Assembly (NCBI GenBank): GCA_027008345.1
Contig: JALTBU010000056.1
Coordinates: forward strand, 1 to 34,888
DNA: 34,888 bases
DNA from: Nautiliaceae bacterium
GTDB lineage: Bacteria > Campylobacterota > Campylobacteria > Campylobacterales > Nautiliaceae
Direction of reading: 5' to 3'
Shown in pieces: positions 1 to 8,903 of this stretch. Positions within the stretch are counted from its first letter, which is position 1, and each line of letters starts with the position of its first letter. Below the pieces are notes generated by a model, which saw nothing but the letters and a program-made list of their open reading frames with translations, had not been told where the DNA came from and did no database searches. The translations under genes and the position numbers were made by a program.

Positions 1-556
1 AATCAAACGGTTGAATCCTGTTTACCGCTTTTTGGGTTGCTTCATTAAAATCCTGTACTCCAAAACTAATTCTGTTTACTCCATATTTTTTCATAACATC
101 CATATGCTCTTTGCTGAAATATCTTGGATCAATTTCTACACTTATTTCAGCATCTTCTTCAAAATTTTTAAAATATGAATAAATCAAAGAATAAATCTCT
201 TCAAGTTCTTCTGGATTAAAAAATGTAGGAGTTCCACCTCCAAAATGAAGCTGTCTGAGCGTTCTATTCGTATCAAGATATTTACTTAAAGTTTTAAGCT
301 CTTTTTTTAGATATTCGATATATTTTGTTCTTTTATCTGCTTTGCTTGTATATACAACATTACATCCGCAAAAATAACATGCGCTTTTGCAAAAAGGAAG
401 ATGAAAATAAAGGCTCAAAGGTTTAGTTGAATTTTGTAAAAAAGGTATTATATCCTCAGGAGTTAAATCTTTAAATTCCACTGCTGTCGGATATGAAGTA
501 TATCTTGGTGCATGTCTTGAAAATTTACTTAATTTTTTAAAATCTATTTTTTCCAT
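1..556 (-). CDS. hemN: Oxygen-independent coproporphyrinogen III oxidase, radical SAM (HemN), 3' end off the window edge
   Basis: Not in the ORF track. Reverse translation from ATG at 554-556: MEKIDFKKLSKFSRHAPRYTSYPTAVEF...LYFHLPFCKSACYFCGCNVVYT...LHFGGGTPTFLNPEEL...EIDPRYF...RISFGVQDFN; has the CxxxCxxC radical-SAM motif and HemN hallmarks. Confidence 0.93.
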   Translation of the reverse strand, partial: MEKIDFKKLSKFSRHAPRYTSYPTAVEFKDLTPEDIIPFLQNSTKPLSLYFHLPFCKSACYFCGCNVVYTSKADKRTKYIEYLKKELKTLSKYLDTNRTLRQLHFGGGTPTFFNPEELEEIYSLIYSYFKNFEEDAEISVEIDPRYFSKEHMDVMKKYGVNRISFGVQDFNEATQKAVNRIQPFD

Positions 557-564
557 ATCGTTTC

Positions 565-1440
565 CTATTTAAATTCTCTTGCAAATTCTCTACCTGCCGT
601 TTGCCATTCATCAAAAGCCACTACCATCTCTTTTTTAACAAGCTTATCATCTTTAAGTAAGGCAGCTTTAATTTTAATCGAATCATCAACCATAATTTTT
701 GCATTAACTCCAACAGGTGCATGACATCCAAGATTAAGTTCATCTACAAAATCTCTTTCAATTGTAACTTCTACTTGGGTTCTTAAATCATTAAGAGGTT
801 TTACAGCATTAATTACTGCTTCATCATTTATAGTCTCTATCCCCAATGCACCCTGCCCCATTGCAGGAATAATAATATCGGTATCAATAACTTCATAATA
901 TTTTACTTCTTTTAACAGATTAAGTCTTTTAACTCCTGCATGTGCTAAAATAATTGCATCATATTTACCATCTTTTAGTTTTCTGATTCTTGTATCGACA
1001 TTTCCTCTTAAATCTGTAATCACCAAATCTTCTCTAAATGCTTTAAGCTGCATTGCTCTTCTTATTGAGCTCGTTCCTACAACGGCATTATGAGGAAGTT
1101 CTGCCAGAGTTTCAAATGTTTCAGACAAAAATATATCTTCAACTGCTTCTCTTGTTGGAATAGCAGCAAGTGTAAAATGGTCTTTATCATAAACTGTTGG
1201 AAAATCTTTAAGCGAATGAACTGCAATTTGAGCTTCGCCTTTTAAAAGAGCTTCCTCTACCTCTTTAATAAAAAGTCCTTTCCCGCCAATTTCGGCAAGA
1301 GGTTTATCAAGAATTTTATCACCTGTTGTAGTTACAATTTTAAGTTCAATCTCATGACCCAAATTTTCAAGTCTTTTTTTAACCCATTCAGCCTGCCATA
1401 ATGCAAGTTTACTCCCACGTGTTGCGATTGTCAGTTTCAT
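565..1440 (-). CDS. hemC: Porphobilinogen deaminase (hydroxymethylbilane synthase)
   Basis: MKLTIATRGSKLALWQAEWVKKRLE..., GGKGLFIKEVEEALL, VGTSSIRRAMQL, cofactor Cys in LGCHAPVGV. Confidence 0.97.
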   Translation of the reverse strand: MKLTIATRGSKLALWQAEWVKKRLENLGHEIELKIVTTTGDKILDKPLAEIGGKGLFIKEVEEALLKGEAQIAVHSLKDFPTVYDKDHFTLAAIPTREAVEDIFLSETFETLAELPHNAVVGTSSIRRAMQLKAFREDLVITDLRGNVDTRIRKLKDGKYDAIILAHAGVKRLNLLKEVKYYEVIDTDIIIPAMGQGALGIETINDEAVINAVKPLNDLRTQVEVTIERDFVDELNLGCHAPVGVNAKIMVDDSIKIKAALLKDDKLVKKEMVVAFDEWQTAGREFAREFK

Positions 1441-1471
1441 TTAATCCCTTTTTTATTTTTATTATATCAAA

Positions 1472-2449
1472 CTATAAAAGTTTTGCAGCGTCTTTGCTGT
1501 GATAGCTTATAATCATATCAGCGCCTGCTCTTTTAAATGAAGTTAAAATCTCCATCATTAAAGATTCATAATTCATCCATCCGTTCATACTTGCAGCTTT
1601 TACCATAGAATATTCACCGCTTACATTATAAACACAAAGTGGTTTTAGAGTGTTTTCTTTAATAGTTTTTATAATATCCATAAATGCAAGGGCAGGTTTC
1701 ACCATAAGTATATCAGCACCCTCTGCTTCATCAATCAAACTCTCAAGCAAAGCTTCTCTTGAATTTGCTATATCCATCTGATATGTTTTTCTGTCTTTTG
1801 GAAGATATTCGTTTGCCACAGGGGCACTCTCAGCCGCATCTCTAAACGGTCCGTAAAATGCAGAAGCAAATTTTGTAGAATAACTCATAACAGGAATATG
1901 GGAAAATCCGTTCGAATCAAGTGCGTTTCTTAATGTTTCAATAATATTATCCATCATACCGCTTGGCGCAATCATATCTGCTCCGGCCTGAGCGTGAATT
2001 AAAGCCTGTTTTGCACTGATTTCAAGTGTGGCTTCATTATCTACAGTTTTCAAATGAGGATTTATAATTCCACAATGACCGTGTTCTGTAAATTCGCAAA
2101 AACAAAGATCGGTAATAATTGCTATTTTATCTCCAAACGCCTCTTTTGCCGCTCTTACACTTCTGGCAATTAATCCTTCTTCACTTAATGCGTCGCTTCC
2201 GCATGAGTCTTTAAGTTTTGGAATACCAAAAAGAATAACGGCTTTTATACCAAGTTCTATACACTCAGCAATTTCATCCAAAAACTCTTTTTCACCAAAT
2301 TGATAAATTCCAGGCATTGATTTAATTTCATTTTTGCCTTTAAGACCTTCTTTTATAAATACAGGCATAATTAAATCATTTTTTGTAACATAATTTTCCC
2401 TTACCAAATCCCTAATATTTGAATTTAGTCTAAGTCTTCTTAAATTCAT
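1472..2449 (-). CDS. hemB: Delta-aminolevulinic acid dehydratase (porphobilinogen synthase)
   Basis: RRLRLNSNIRDLVRE, ITDLCFCEFTEHGHCGI, MVKPALAFMDII, YNVSGEYSM. Confidence 0.97.
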   Translation of the reverse strand: MNLRRLRLNSNIRDLVRENYVTKNDLIMPVFIKEGLKGKNEIKSMPGIYQFGEKEFLDEIAECIELGIKAVILFGIPKLKDSCGSDALSEEGLIARSVRAAKEAFGDKIAIITDLCFCEFTEHGHCGIINPHLKTVDNEATLEISAKQALIHAQAGADMIAPSGMMDNIIETLRNALDSNGFSHIPVMSYSTKFASAFYGPFRDAAESAPVANEYLPKDRKTYQMDIANSREALLESLIDEAEGADILMVKPALAFMDIIKTIKENTLKPLCVYNVSGEYSMVKAASMNGWMNYESLMMEILTSFKRAGADMIISYHSKDAAKLL

Positions 2450-2450
2450 T

Positions 2451-3476
2451 TTATCTCCTTGTAATTTCCTTACACAAATCTACAAAATATTTTGCATTTT
2501 CAACTGGCACATCTGGCAAAATTCCATGACCGAGATTAAATATATGTCTGTGACCTTTCATAGTTTCTGCTATTTGTATAACTGCCTCTTTTGTAGCGTC
2601 TTTGCTGTAAAGCCTGGTTGGTTCCATATTTCCTTGAAGTGTATAATTATCTTTGAATATATTTAATGCATACTCCATAGGTGTATTCCAATCAACTCCG
2701 ACAACATCAAATTCACCGTCCATCCCGTCCATATATAGACCAACACCTTTTGAGAATAAAATAACAGGAACATCTGAATGTTTTTGTTTAATACTTCTTG
2801 CAATTTCTCTCATATAATTCCATGAAAATTCAAAAAATTTATCTCTTTCAAGTGCTCCTCCCCAACTGTCAAACACCATCACAGCATCAGCACCTGATTC
2901 GATTTGTTTAAGGAGATATTTTGTAGTCTGATTTGTTACTTTTTCAAGTAATTTATGAAGTAGCTTTGGTTGAGTATAAACCATTTTTTTAATTTTTGCG
3001 TATTGTTTAGAACCTCTTCCTTCAACCATATATGTAGAAACTGTCCAAGGAGAACCGCTAAAACCTATTAATGCCTTTTCTTTTGGCAAATCTTTTTTTA
3101 TAAGTTTAATAGCTTCATATACATAAGAAATTTTTTCATAAGCATTCTCATCAAGAGATACAATATCATTTTCATTTGAAATAGTTTTATCAAAAATTGG
3201 ACCAACACCTTTTTCAAATCTAAGTGGAAGTCCCATCTCCATTGGAAGATTTAGAATATCACTAAAAAGTATGGCAGCATCCACATCAAGTCTTCTAACC
3301 GGTTGAAGTGTAATTTCAGCAGCAATTTCAGGATTTTTAGTCATATCAAGAAAATTACCTACTTTTTTTCTTATTTCCATATATTCAGGCAGATATCTTC
3401 CAGCCTGTCTCATCATCCATACAGGAGTATAAGGAGTCTCTTTACCAAAACATGCATCAATAAAAATCTTTCCCAT
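2451..3476 (-). CDS. hemE: Uroporphyrinogen decarboxylase
   Basis: [59 protein letters not shown]. Confidence 0.97.
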   Translation of the reverse strand: MGKIFIDACFGKETPYTPVWMMRQAGRYLPEYMEIRKKVGNFLDMTKNPEIAAEITLQPVRRLDVDAAILFSDILNLPMEMGLPLRFEKGVGPIFDKTISNENDIVSLDENAYEKISYVYEAIKLIKKDLPKEKALIGFSGSPWTVSTYMVEGRGSKQYAKIKKMVYTQPKLLHKLLEKVTNQTTKYLLKQIESGADAVMVFDSWGGALERDKFFEFSWNYMREIARSIKQKHSDVPVILFSKGVGLYMDGMDGEFDVVGVDWNTPMEYALNIFKDNYTLQGNMEPTRLYSKDATKEAVIQIAETMKGHRHIFNLGHGILPDVPVENAKYFVDLCKEITRR

Positions 3477-3501
3477 TTTTTATCCTTTATTTTCCATTTT
3501 A

Positions 3502-3533
3502 CTCATCCACTCATCCACTCATTCACTCATCTA
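3502..3533. repeat. Short tandem repeat, 4 x 8 bp (CTCATCCA CTCATCCA CTCATTCA CTCATCTA) in the hemA-hemE intergenic spacer
   Basis: Direct reading of the + strand; the last unit contains the hemA stop codon (TAG on the minus strand, 3531-3533). Confidence 0.9.
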
Positions 3534-4790
3534 CTTAAAAATTCCCTTCTCCATATGATATTCACATTTATTCATATCCATTTTAAGTTCATTTTCACCA
3601 AAAAGTCTTCTAATTACTGAAACAAATATATCAACCTCAGCGCTGTCTGACATTTTTCTAAGAGTCATATTAGGATGATGCAAAAATCTTTTAAAAGCAT
3701 TATGAAGGATTTTTTCTACTTCATCTTCCATTTCAGCCGGTATATAATGTTTTTTTACTGCATTTTTCAGTGCTCTTTTAGAACATTCATGTGCTTTATC
3801 CTGTAAAAATTTAATTACAGGTTCAATTGAAACAGATTGAAGATATTTTTCAAATTCTTTTACACATTTTTTTATAACTTCTTCTGCCACTTGAACTTCT
3901 TTTTGTCTTTTTTCAAGATTTTTTTCACTAATCTCTTTTAAATCATCAACTTTTATAACTTTTATATCATTACAAGAAGGTATTTCAATATCGCTTGGAA
4001 TTGCCAAATCAAACCATAATCTTTTAAAATTTTTAGGTTTTATATTTTCATTTTTAATAACACAAAAAGGTGCTGATGTTGCAGAAAAAAGAAGTCTGTA
4101 ATTGTTAATTAATTTTGGAAGTGAATCCATTGAATGAACATCAATATTTACTTCATCACCAAGTTCTTCTTTAAGCGCAAATGCATTTTCAATAGTTCTA
4201 TTTACAAGAATAATATTAACGCCTTCTTTAATTAAATTTTTACATACAATCCTTGCAGTATCTCCAACACCAACTACTACTGCACTATAACCGCTTAAAT
4301 CTCCAAGTTCTTCTTTTGCCTGTCTTACAGCAATACTTGCAACACTTACAGGCTCAGATGAAATTTGAGTCTGATTTCGAATTTTTTTAGCACATTTAAA
4401 AGAAAAATGTATCAGTCTTGTTAAATCCTGAGAAATAAAATGCTTTTCATAGCTTTCTATAAAAGCTTCTTTTAACTGTCCAGTTATTTGAGTTTCACCG
4501 ACCACCATAGAATCAAGAGATGCAGCAACTTTAAAAATATGCTCTACCGCATCCATTCCTTCATAAATTTCAGCTTTTAAAAACTCTTTTGGAGACACAA
4601 CCTTATGAAAAACTTTGTCATAAAGTTCATTAATGTCTCTTTTTTTATCAAAAATAACTTCAATCCTATTGCATGTCTGAAGATACATAACTTCTTTAAA
4701 ATCTTCAAAATCTTCTAATTTAAGCTGAGACAATTTACTTCTTAATGTAACATCTGAATTTCTATAATTAAAACTTATTATAAAATACAT
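3531..4790 (-). CDS. hemA: Glutamyl-tRNA reductase
   Basis: MYLQTCNRIEVIF, ASLDSMVVGETQITGQLKEA, VVVGVGDTARIVCKNL, SATSAP. Confidence 0.96.
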   Translation of the reverse strand: MYFIISFNYRNSDVTLRSKLSQLKLEDFEDFKEVMYLQTCNRIEVIFDKKRDINELYDKVFHKVVSPKEFLKAEIYEGMDAVEHIFKVAASLDSMVVGETQITGQLKEAFIESYEKHFISQDLTRLIHFSFKCAKKIRNQTQISSEPVSVASIAVRQAKEELGDLSGYSAVVVGVGDTARIVCKNLIKEGVNIILVNRTIENAFALKEELGDEVNIDVHSMDSLPKLINNYRLLFSATSAPFCVIKNENIKPKNFKRLWFDLAIPSDIEIPSCNDIKVIKVDDLKEISEKNLEKRQKEVQVAEEVIKKCVKEFEKYLQSVSIEPVIKFLQDKAHECSKRALKNAVKKHYIPAEMEDEVEKILHNAFKRFLHHPNMTLRKMSDSAEVDIFVSVIRRLFGENELKMDMNKCEYHMEKGIFK

Positions 4791-4792
4791 TA

Positions 4793-5263
4793 TTAAACCT
4801 TTTTGATAAACTCCGTTTTGATATATATATTTTTTGCCAAAATATGACCAGGAGTATCACCAAGGCGTATATTTTTAAAAACTTCACCTCTTTTTATTGT
4901 ACTTCCGCCTTTTACATTCAAATCTTTTATAATCATTACATTATCACCGTTTTGCAAAACATTTCCATATGCGTCTTTTTTGATTTCAACTTCTGTATTT
5001 GCCCAAGACTCTTCATCAGGTTCAAGATACATCATATCCAGTAAATCACCTCTTCCAAGCTCTTTTAAAAGTCTGTAAGTCAAAACTTTTACAGCGCTTT
5101 TTTCACTCCACATTGAATCATTTAAACATTGAAAATGATTTTCATCTAAATTACCGCTTTGAATTTGTTTTATACACTCTTCACATAAATTTACATATTC
5201 CTCTTTTGGCTCAACTTTAAAAGGTTTTACATTTTTATCACTGCCGCATAATTCACAATTCAT
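4793..5263 (-). CDS. PhnA-domain protein with N-terminal Cys-rich zinc-ribbon-like segment
   Basis: CELCGSDKNVKPF...NLCEECIKQ; C-terminal DAYGNVLQNGDNVMIIKDLNVKGGSTIKRGEVFKNIRLGD...TEFIKKV is PhnA-like. Confidence 0.8.
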   Translation of the reverse strand: MNCELCGSDKNVKPFKVEPKEEYVNLCEECIKQIQSGNLDENHFQCLNDSMWSEKSAVKVLTYRLLKELGRGDLLDMMYLEPDEESWANTEVEIKKDAYGNVLQNGDNVMIIKDLNVKGGSTIKRGEVFKNIRLGDTPGHILAKNIYIKTEFIKKV

Positions 5264-5275
5264 TATTTTCTCCTT

Positions 5276-7792
5276 TTATTTTTTAAATTCCGGATGATAA
5301 TCATTATTTTGATTATTATCTTTAAATTCAACAGGTTTGCTTACCTTTTGCAAAATACCCATAACAAGAGTTACAACGGCTACCGCAAACCATGCACCCA
5401 TACCAGCAAATAAAACTACAACCCACCAGTATCCTTCTGCCACTCCCTGACCGTAACTGTGAAGACCTTGTGCTATATAGAAATTTACTCCAAAATATGT
5501 CATCAAAATAAAAAAGAAACTTAAAAATGCAAGAAGTGAAAATATAAATTCTCCTCTCATTTTAGGAATCATTTTGGTATGTATTACAAGCGCATAAACT
5601 ACCATACTTATTAAACTCCAAGTCTCTTTCGGGTCCCATGACCAGTATCTACCCCAGCTCTCATTCGCCCATACACCACCAAGGAATGTTCCAATACTAA
5701 GAAGTGCAAGACCTATATAAAGCGCAATATAGATAATATTATTGAGCTGTTTTATCTGTAAATCCAAATCTCTTTTTAAATATTTTTTTATTCCAAATAA
5801 AATTATATTCAAAAATCCGAGCATACCGCCGACCGCTAAAAATCCGTAACTAGATGTAATAACGGCAACATGCACTAAAAGCCAATAAGATTTGAGTACC
5901 GGAACAAGATTTGTAATCTGAGGATCGATATTATTTAGATGAGCAACCATCATAAACATACCGGCCACAAAAAAACCTGCTCCAAATGCAAGCATTGAAC
6001 GTCTGAAAAATATAAGCGATGCAAATGCTGCACCCCAAGCAATAAATATAATTGACTCATATGCATCTGACCAAGGAGCATGACCAGCTACATACCATCT
6101 TAAAAGCATATTACCTGTATGAAGTAAAAAAGCAATCCATCCAAGTGTTACTATAACAAATTCAGTTTTTTTAAATCTTTTTAATTTAAGAATTTCAATA
6201 AATCCTAAAATAATTGCAATTAAACCAAGAGTAGAATAAAACCCTATAAGTTTTGGAAAAATTTGAAGTCTATTATATGTAACCTCCCATTTTATTCTGC
6301 TTTTGCTTGGTAGAATATCTCCGCTATATGTTTTTTGCAATTCATAAATTTTTTCTCTCGCTTCTTTTACTTTCTGAGCATTATATGTTTTCACACCGTC
6401 GACTAAATTTTTAAAAAGATTAAAATAGAAATTTGCATCCATAGGACTCATAAGTCCCATTTTTACAGCCTGATCAAGCTCAGGCAGAGAAAACCATTTA
6501 TAATTCATTTTTTTAGCTTTTGGTGTTGGAAAAAGATGAAAAATAGAAGCGGTATAAATGGTAAAAGCAACATATACCCTTTCATTTAGTTTTAAAAACT
6601 CTCTTTGAATCTGAGTTCTGTCTTTATCAGGTGTTCTCATTGCTTTATCAATCTCTTTTTGGAATCTAAGATTCCCTTTTTCATCAAAAAAAGCATTATA
6701 AGGTGCATATTTCCCTTTAATCCCAAGCATTCTTCGAATTGCAGGATGTCCTACATAAATTAAAGGCAATTTTTGAAATTCATTTGGATATGCCACCATA
6801 CCTGCAACAACTTGATTATAATTCATTCCTAAAATTTTTGCTTTTTTACTCATTTTATGAACAACATCCAGATCAAGCGTATCCATAGGTTCTATTCTAC
6901 CTCTTTGCTGTACAAGTGTTAATGCCCATTCGTTTGAAGCTTTTAAAGATTTTTTTGCATACTCATTTAAATCAAAAGCATGAAGATTATATGAAGTTGC
7001 TAAAAGTAAAACAATTCCAAAAAGTCCGCTTTTTTTAAGTTTTTTGACAGTAAGCATAAATCTTGATTTTTTATAAAGCATACTCCAAAAGAATCCTATT
7101 GCCATAAGAATATATCCAAAATATGTGATATACATCCCCGGGTCGTGATTTACTGATAAAATACTGCCTTGTGCGTCCATATCATAACTTGCCTGATAGA
7201 ATCTATATCCTCTGTAAACCAAAATATGATTCATATAAATATGGTATTTAAATGTTTTATTATGTTCTTTATCAATTACAGTGATATAACTGTCATAACT
7301 GCTTGGCTGCATACTTCCTGGATATTTATGAAGAACAAATTTATCAAGTCTAACTGTAAATCCGAGTTTTTTTGGATAAACATCGGCAGGGTTACTTTTT
7401 GTTCTTTCAACCATTATAAAATCTTTGCTTTCACCGTTTCTTAAATGCAACTGACCTTCATATCCGAAATATCTTGTTACAGCCGCTCCTATTAAAATAA
7501 CTATAACAGATAAATGAAGAACAAAAATAGGAAGTTTTTTATATGTCTTATATCTGAACATTACACCTATTAAATTAATTCCAAGAAGCCAGAGAATTGC
7601 TTCAAACCATTTAGTTTCATAAACATATTTCCATGCATCACTCATACTGAATGCGTGTTTTACACCTGATGAATCAACATAAAATCCAAGCGTAGCCCAC
7701 ATCATAGCCGCTATAAATATTAAAGATAAAACTACTGCGACTTCAAGCGAAAAGAAGAAATTATATAACTTTTTTAAAGATGCATTACTCAT
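5276..7792 (-). CDS. ccsBA: Fused cytochrome c biogenesis protein CcsBA (ResB-CcsA)
   Basis: 838 aa with ResB-like N-terminus (SLEVAVVLSLIFIAAMMWATLGFYVDS) and CcsA-like C-terminus with heme-handling WWD-type motif WGRYWSWDPKETWSLI; many TM segments. Confidence 0.92.
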   Translation of the reverse strand: MSNASLKKLYNFFFSLEVAVVLSLIFIAAMMWATLGFYVDSSGVKHAFSMSDAWKYVYETKWFEAILWLLGINLIGVMFRYKTYKKLPIFVLHLSVIVILIGAAVTRYFGYEGQLHLRNGESKDFIMVERTKSNPADVYPKKLGFTVRLDKFVLHKYPGSMQPSSYDSYITVIDKEHNKTFKYHIYMNHILVYRGYRFYQASYDMDAQGSILSVNHDPGMYITYFGYILMAIGFFWSMLYKKSRFMLTVKKLKKSGLFGIVLLLATSYNLHAFDLNEYAKKSLKASNEWALTLVQQRGRIEPMDTLDLDVVHKMSKKAKILGMNYNQVVAGMVAYPNEFQKLPLIYVGHPAIRRMLGIKGKYAPYNAFFDEKGNLRFQKEIDKAMRTPDKDRTQIQREFLKLNERVYVAFTIYTASIFHLFPTPKAKKMNYKWFSLPELDQAVKMGLMSPMDANFYFNLFKNLVDGVKTYNAQKVKEAREKIYELQKTYSGDILPSKSRIKWEVTYNRLQIFPKLIGFYSTLGLIAIILGFIEILKLKRFKKTEFVIVTLGWIAFLLHTGNMLLRWYVAGHAPWSDAYESIIFIAWGAAFASLIFFRRSMLAFGAGFFVAGMFMMVAHLNNIDPQITNLVPVLKSYWLLVHVAVITSSYGFLAVGGMLGFLNIILFGIKKYLKRDLDLQIKQLNNIIYIALYIGLALLSIGTFLGGVWANESWGRYWSWDPKETWSLISMVVYALVIHTKMIPKMRGEFIFSLLAFLSFFFILMTYFGVNFYIAQGLHSYGQGVAEGYWWVVVLFAGMGAWFAVAVVTLVMGILQKVSKPVEFKDNNQNNDYHPEFKK

Positions 7793-8211
7793 TTTTTACC
7801 TTTAAATCTTTGCTCAATTTCTTCTAAACCTTTTAAAAATATTTGCGGAGGTCTTGCACCATAAATTGCACTATAAAGCTCTCCGTTTGGTTTAATAAAA
7901 AGAATTGTCGGAGTTGAACCTGCAAAATAGTTTTGAACTTCTGTTGGGAGAGAATCTTCGTCGGCAAGATAAAATACCGGAACAAAGTGAGAATTAATAT
8001 AATTTGCAACTTTATCATTTGTATAAACATGCTGTGCCAAATATCTGCATGGAGGACAATGAGATAAAGAGACATCCACCATTATTAATTTATGCTCTTT
8101 TTTTGCAATTTGCTTTGCAGCATCATAACTGATAGACCAGTTAACTTTTCCACTCCAGTCAAATGCAAATGCAAATAATACACCCATAATAAGTAATAAA
8201 AGCTTTTTCAT
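7789..8211 (-). CDS. Periplasmic thioredoxin-fold protein
   Basis: Signal peptide MKKLLLLIMGVLFAFAFD; CPPC motif in MVDVSLSHCPPCRYLAQHVY; STPTILFIKPNGEL. 4-nt overlap with ccsBA suggests a role in cytochrome c maturation. Confidence 0.85.
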   Translation of the reverse strand: MKKLLLLIMGVLFAFAFDWSGKVNWSISYDAAKQIAKKEHKLIMVDVSLSHCPPCRYLAQHVYTNDKVANYINSHFVPVFYLADEDSLPTEVQNYFAGSTPTILFIKPNGELYSAIYGARPPQIFLKGLEEIEQRFKGKK

Positions 8212-8285
8212 TTTAAACCTTTTTTTTTGTATTTTAACATAAATTTAATATTAATATTACATAAATGAAGAAAAAAAGAAGAAAA

Positions 8286-8843
8286 TTATTTAGATAAAGC
8301 TTCTAAAAGATTAGGATGAGCAAAGTGTGTCATAGTTCTATCATTATGACATTTTACACAACTTACATCTTCTCCTGCATTTTTTGGTTCCCAATAATAT
8401 TTTTCATGAATTTGTTTAATATTTTCACTAAGTCCCACTGCTGTTTCAGGATCTTTGATGCCTTCATGGCAGCGAAGACATGCACTGTCATATACATAAT
8501 TATCCATTTCATTGAAATTTTCTTTAAAATCAACCATTTTCATAATTCCGACATGAGCTAAGAAATCTCTTGTACCACTTATACCTTTTGCAACCAAATA
8601 TCCAATTAATGAATTATGAGGTAAGTGACAATCGGTACAGTGATGAGCCGCAAACCCCTGAGGATTGTTTCCTCCATGGACACTGTATTTAAATGTTTCA
8701 CCCATTGGTTTCATTTCATGACAGTTCATACAAAATTCAGGCTGACCAGTTTTATCAACTGCAACAGCAGCAATATATGAAATACCAAGACCTATTATAA
8801 CACCACAAATTAGTGAACCCCATAAAACTTTTTTACTTGCCAT
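8286..8843 (-). CDS. haoC: NrfH/NapC-family tetraheme c-type cytochrome (HaoC-like quinol dehydrogenase)
   Basis: Four CxxCH motifs (CMNCH, CTDCH, CLRCH, CVKCH), single N-terminal TM anchor, VDKTGQPEFCMNCHEMKP. The HaoC assignment rests on the shared promoter architecture with hao and the HaoCA pairing known in Campylobacterota. Confidence 0.85.
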   Translation of the reverse strand: MASKKVLWGSLICGVIIGLGISYIAAVAVDKTGQPEFCMNCHEMKPMGETFKYSVHGGNNPQGFAAHHCTDCHLPHNSLIGYLVAKGISGTRDFLAHVGIMKMVDFKENFNEMDNYVYDSACLRCHEGIKDPETAVGLSENIKQIHEKYYWEPKNAGEDVSCVKCHNDRTMTHFAHPNLLEALSK

Positions 8844-8869
8844 ACATTTACCTTTAAATTTTTGATTTG

Positions 8870-8903
8870 ATTATAAATAAATAATGTGCTTAAAGAGTGC
8901 TTT
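8870..8903 (-). promoter_or_regulatory. Predicted activator-dependent promoter of haoC: two tandem 11-bp units plus -10 TATAAT
   Basis: Minus strand: AAAGCACTCTT TAAGCACATTA (8903-8882), N6, TATAAT (8875-8870). Same layout as the hao promoter. Confidence 0.6.

Noticed and set aside
7169-7444. Plus-strand ORFs antisense to ccsBA, hemE, hemA, hao, napA, flhF, pepP and other genes (e.g. 7169-7444, 3303-3620, 14821-15153, 32713-33012)
   Set aside because: All lie opposite confidently assigned genes, have Phe/Ser/Leu-rich low-complexity translations expected of AT-rich antisense frames, and lack recognisable domains.
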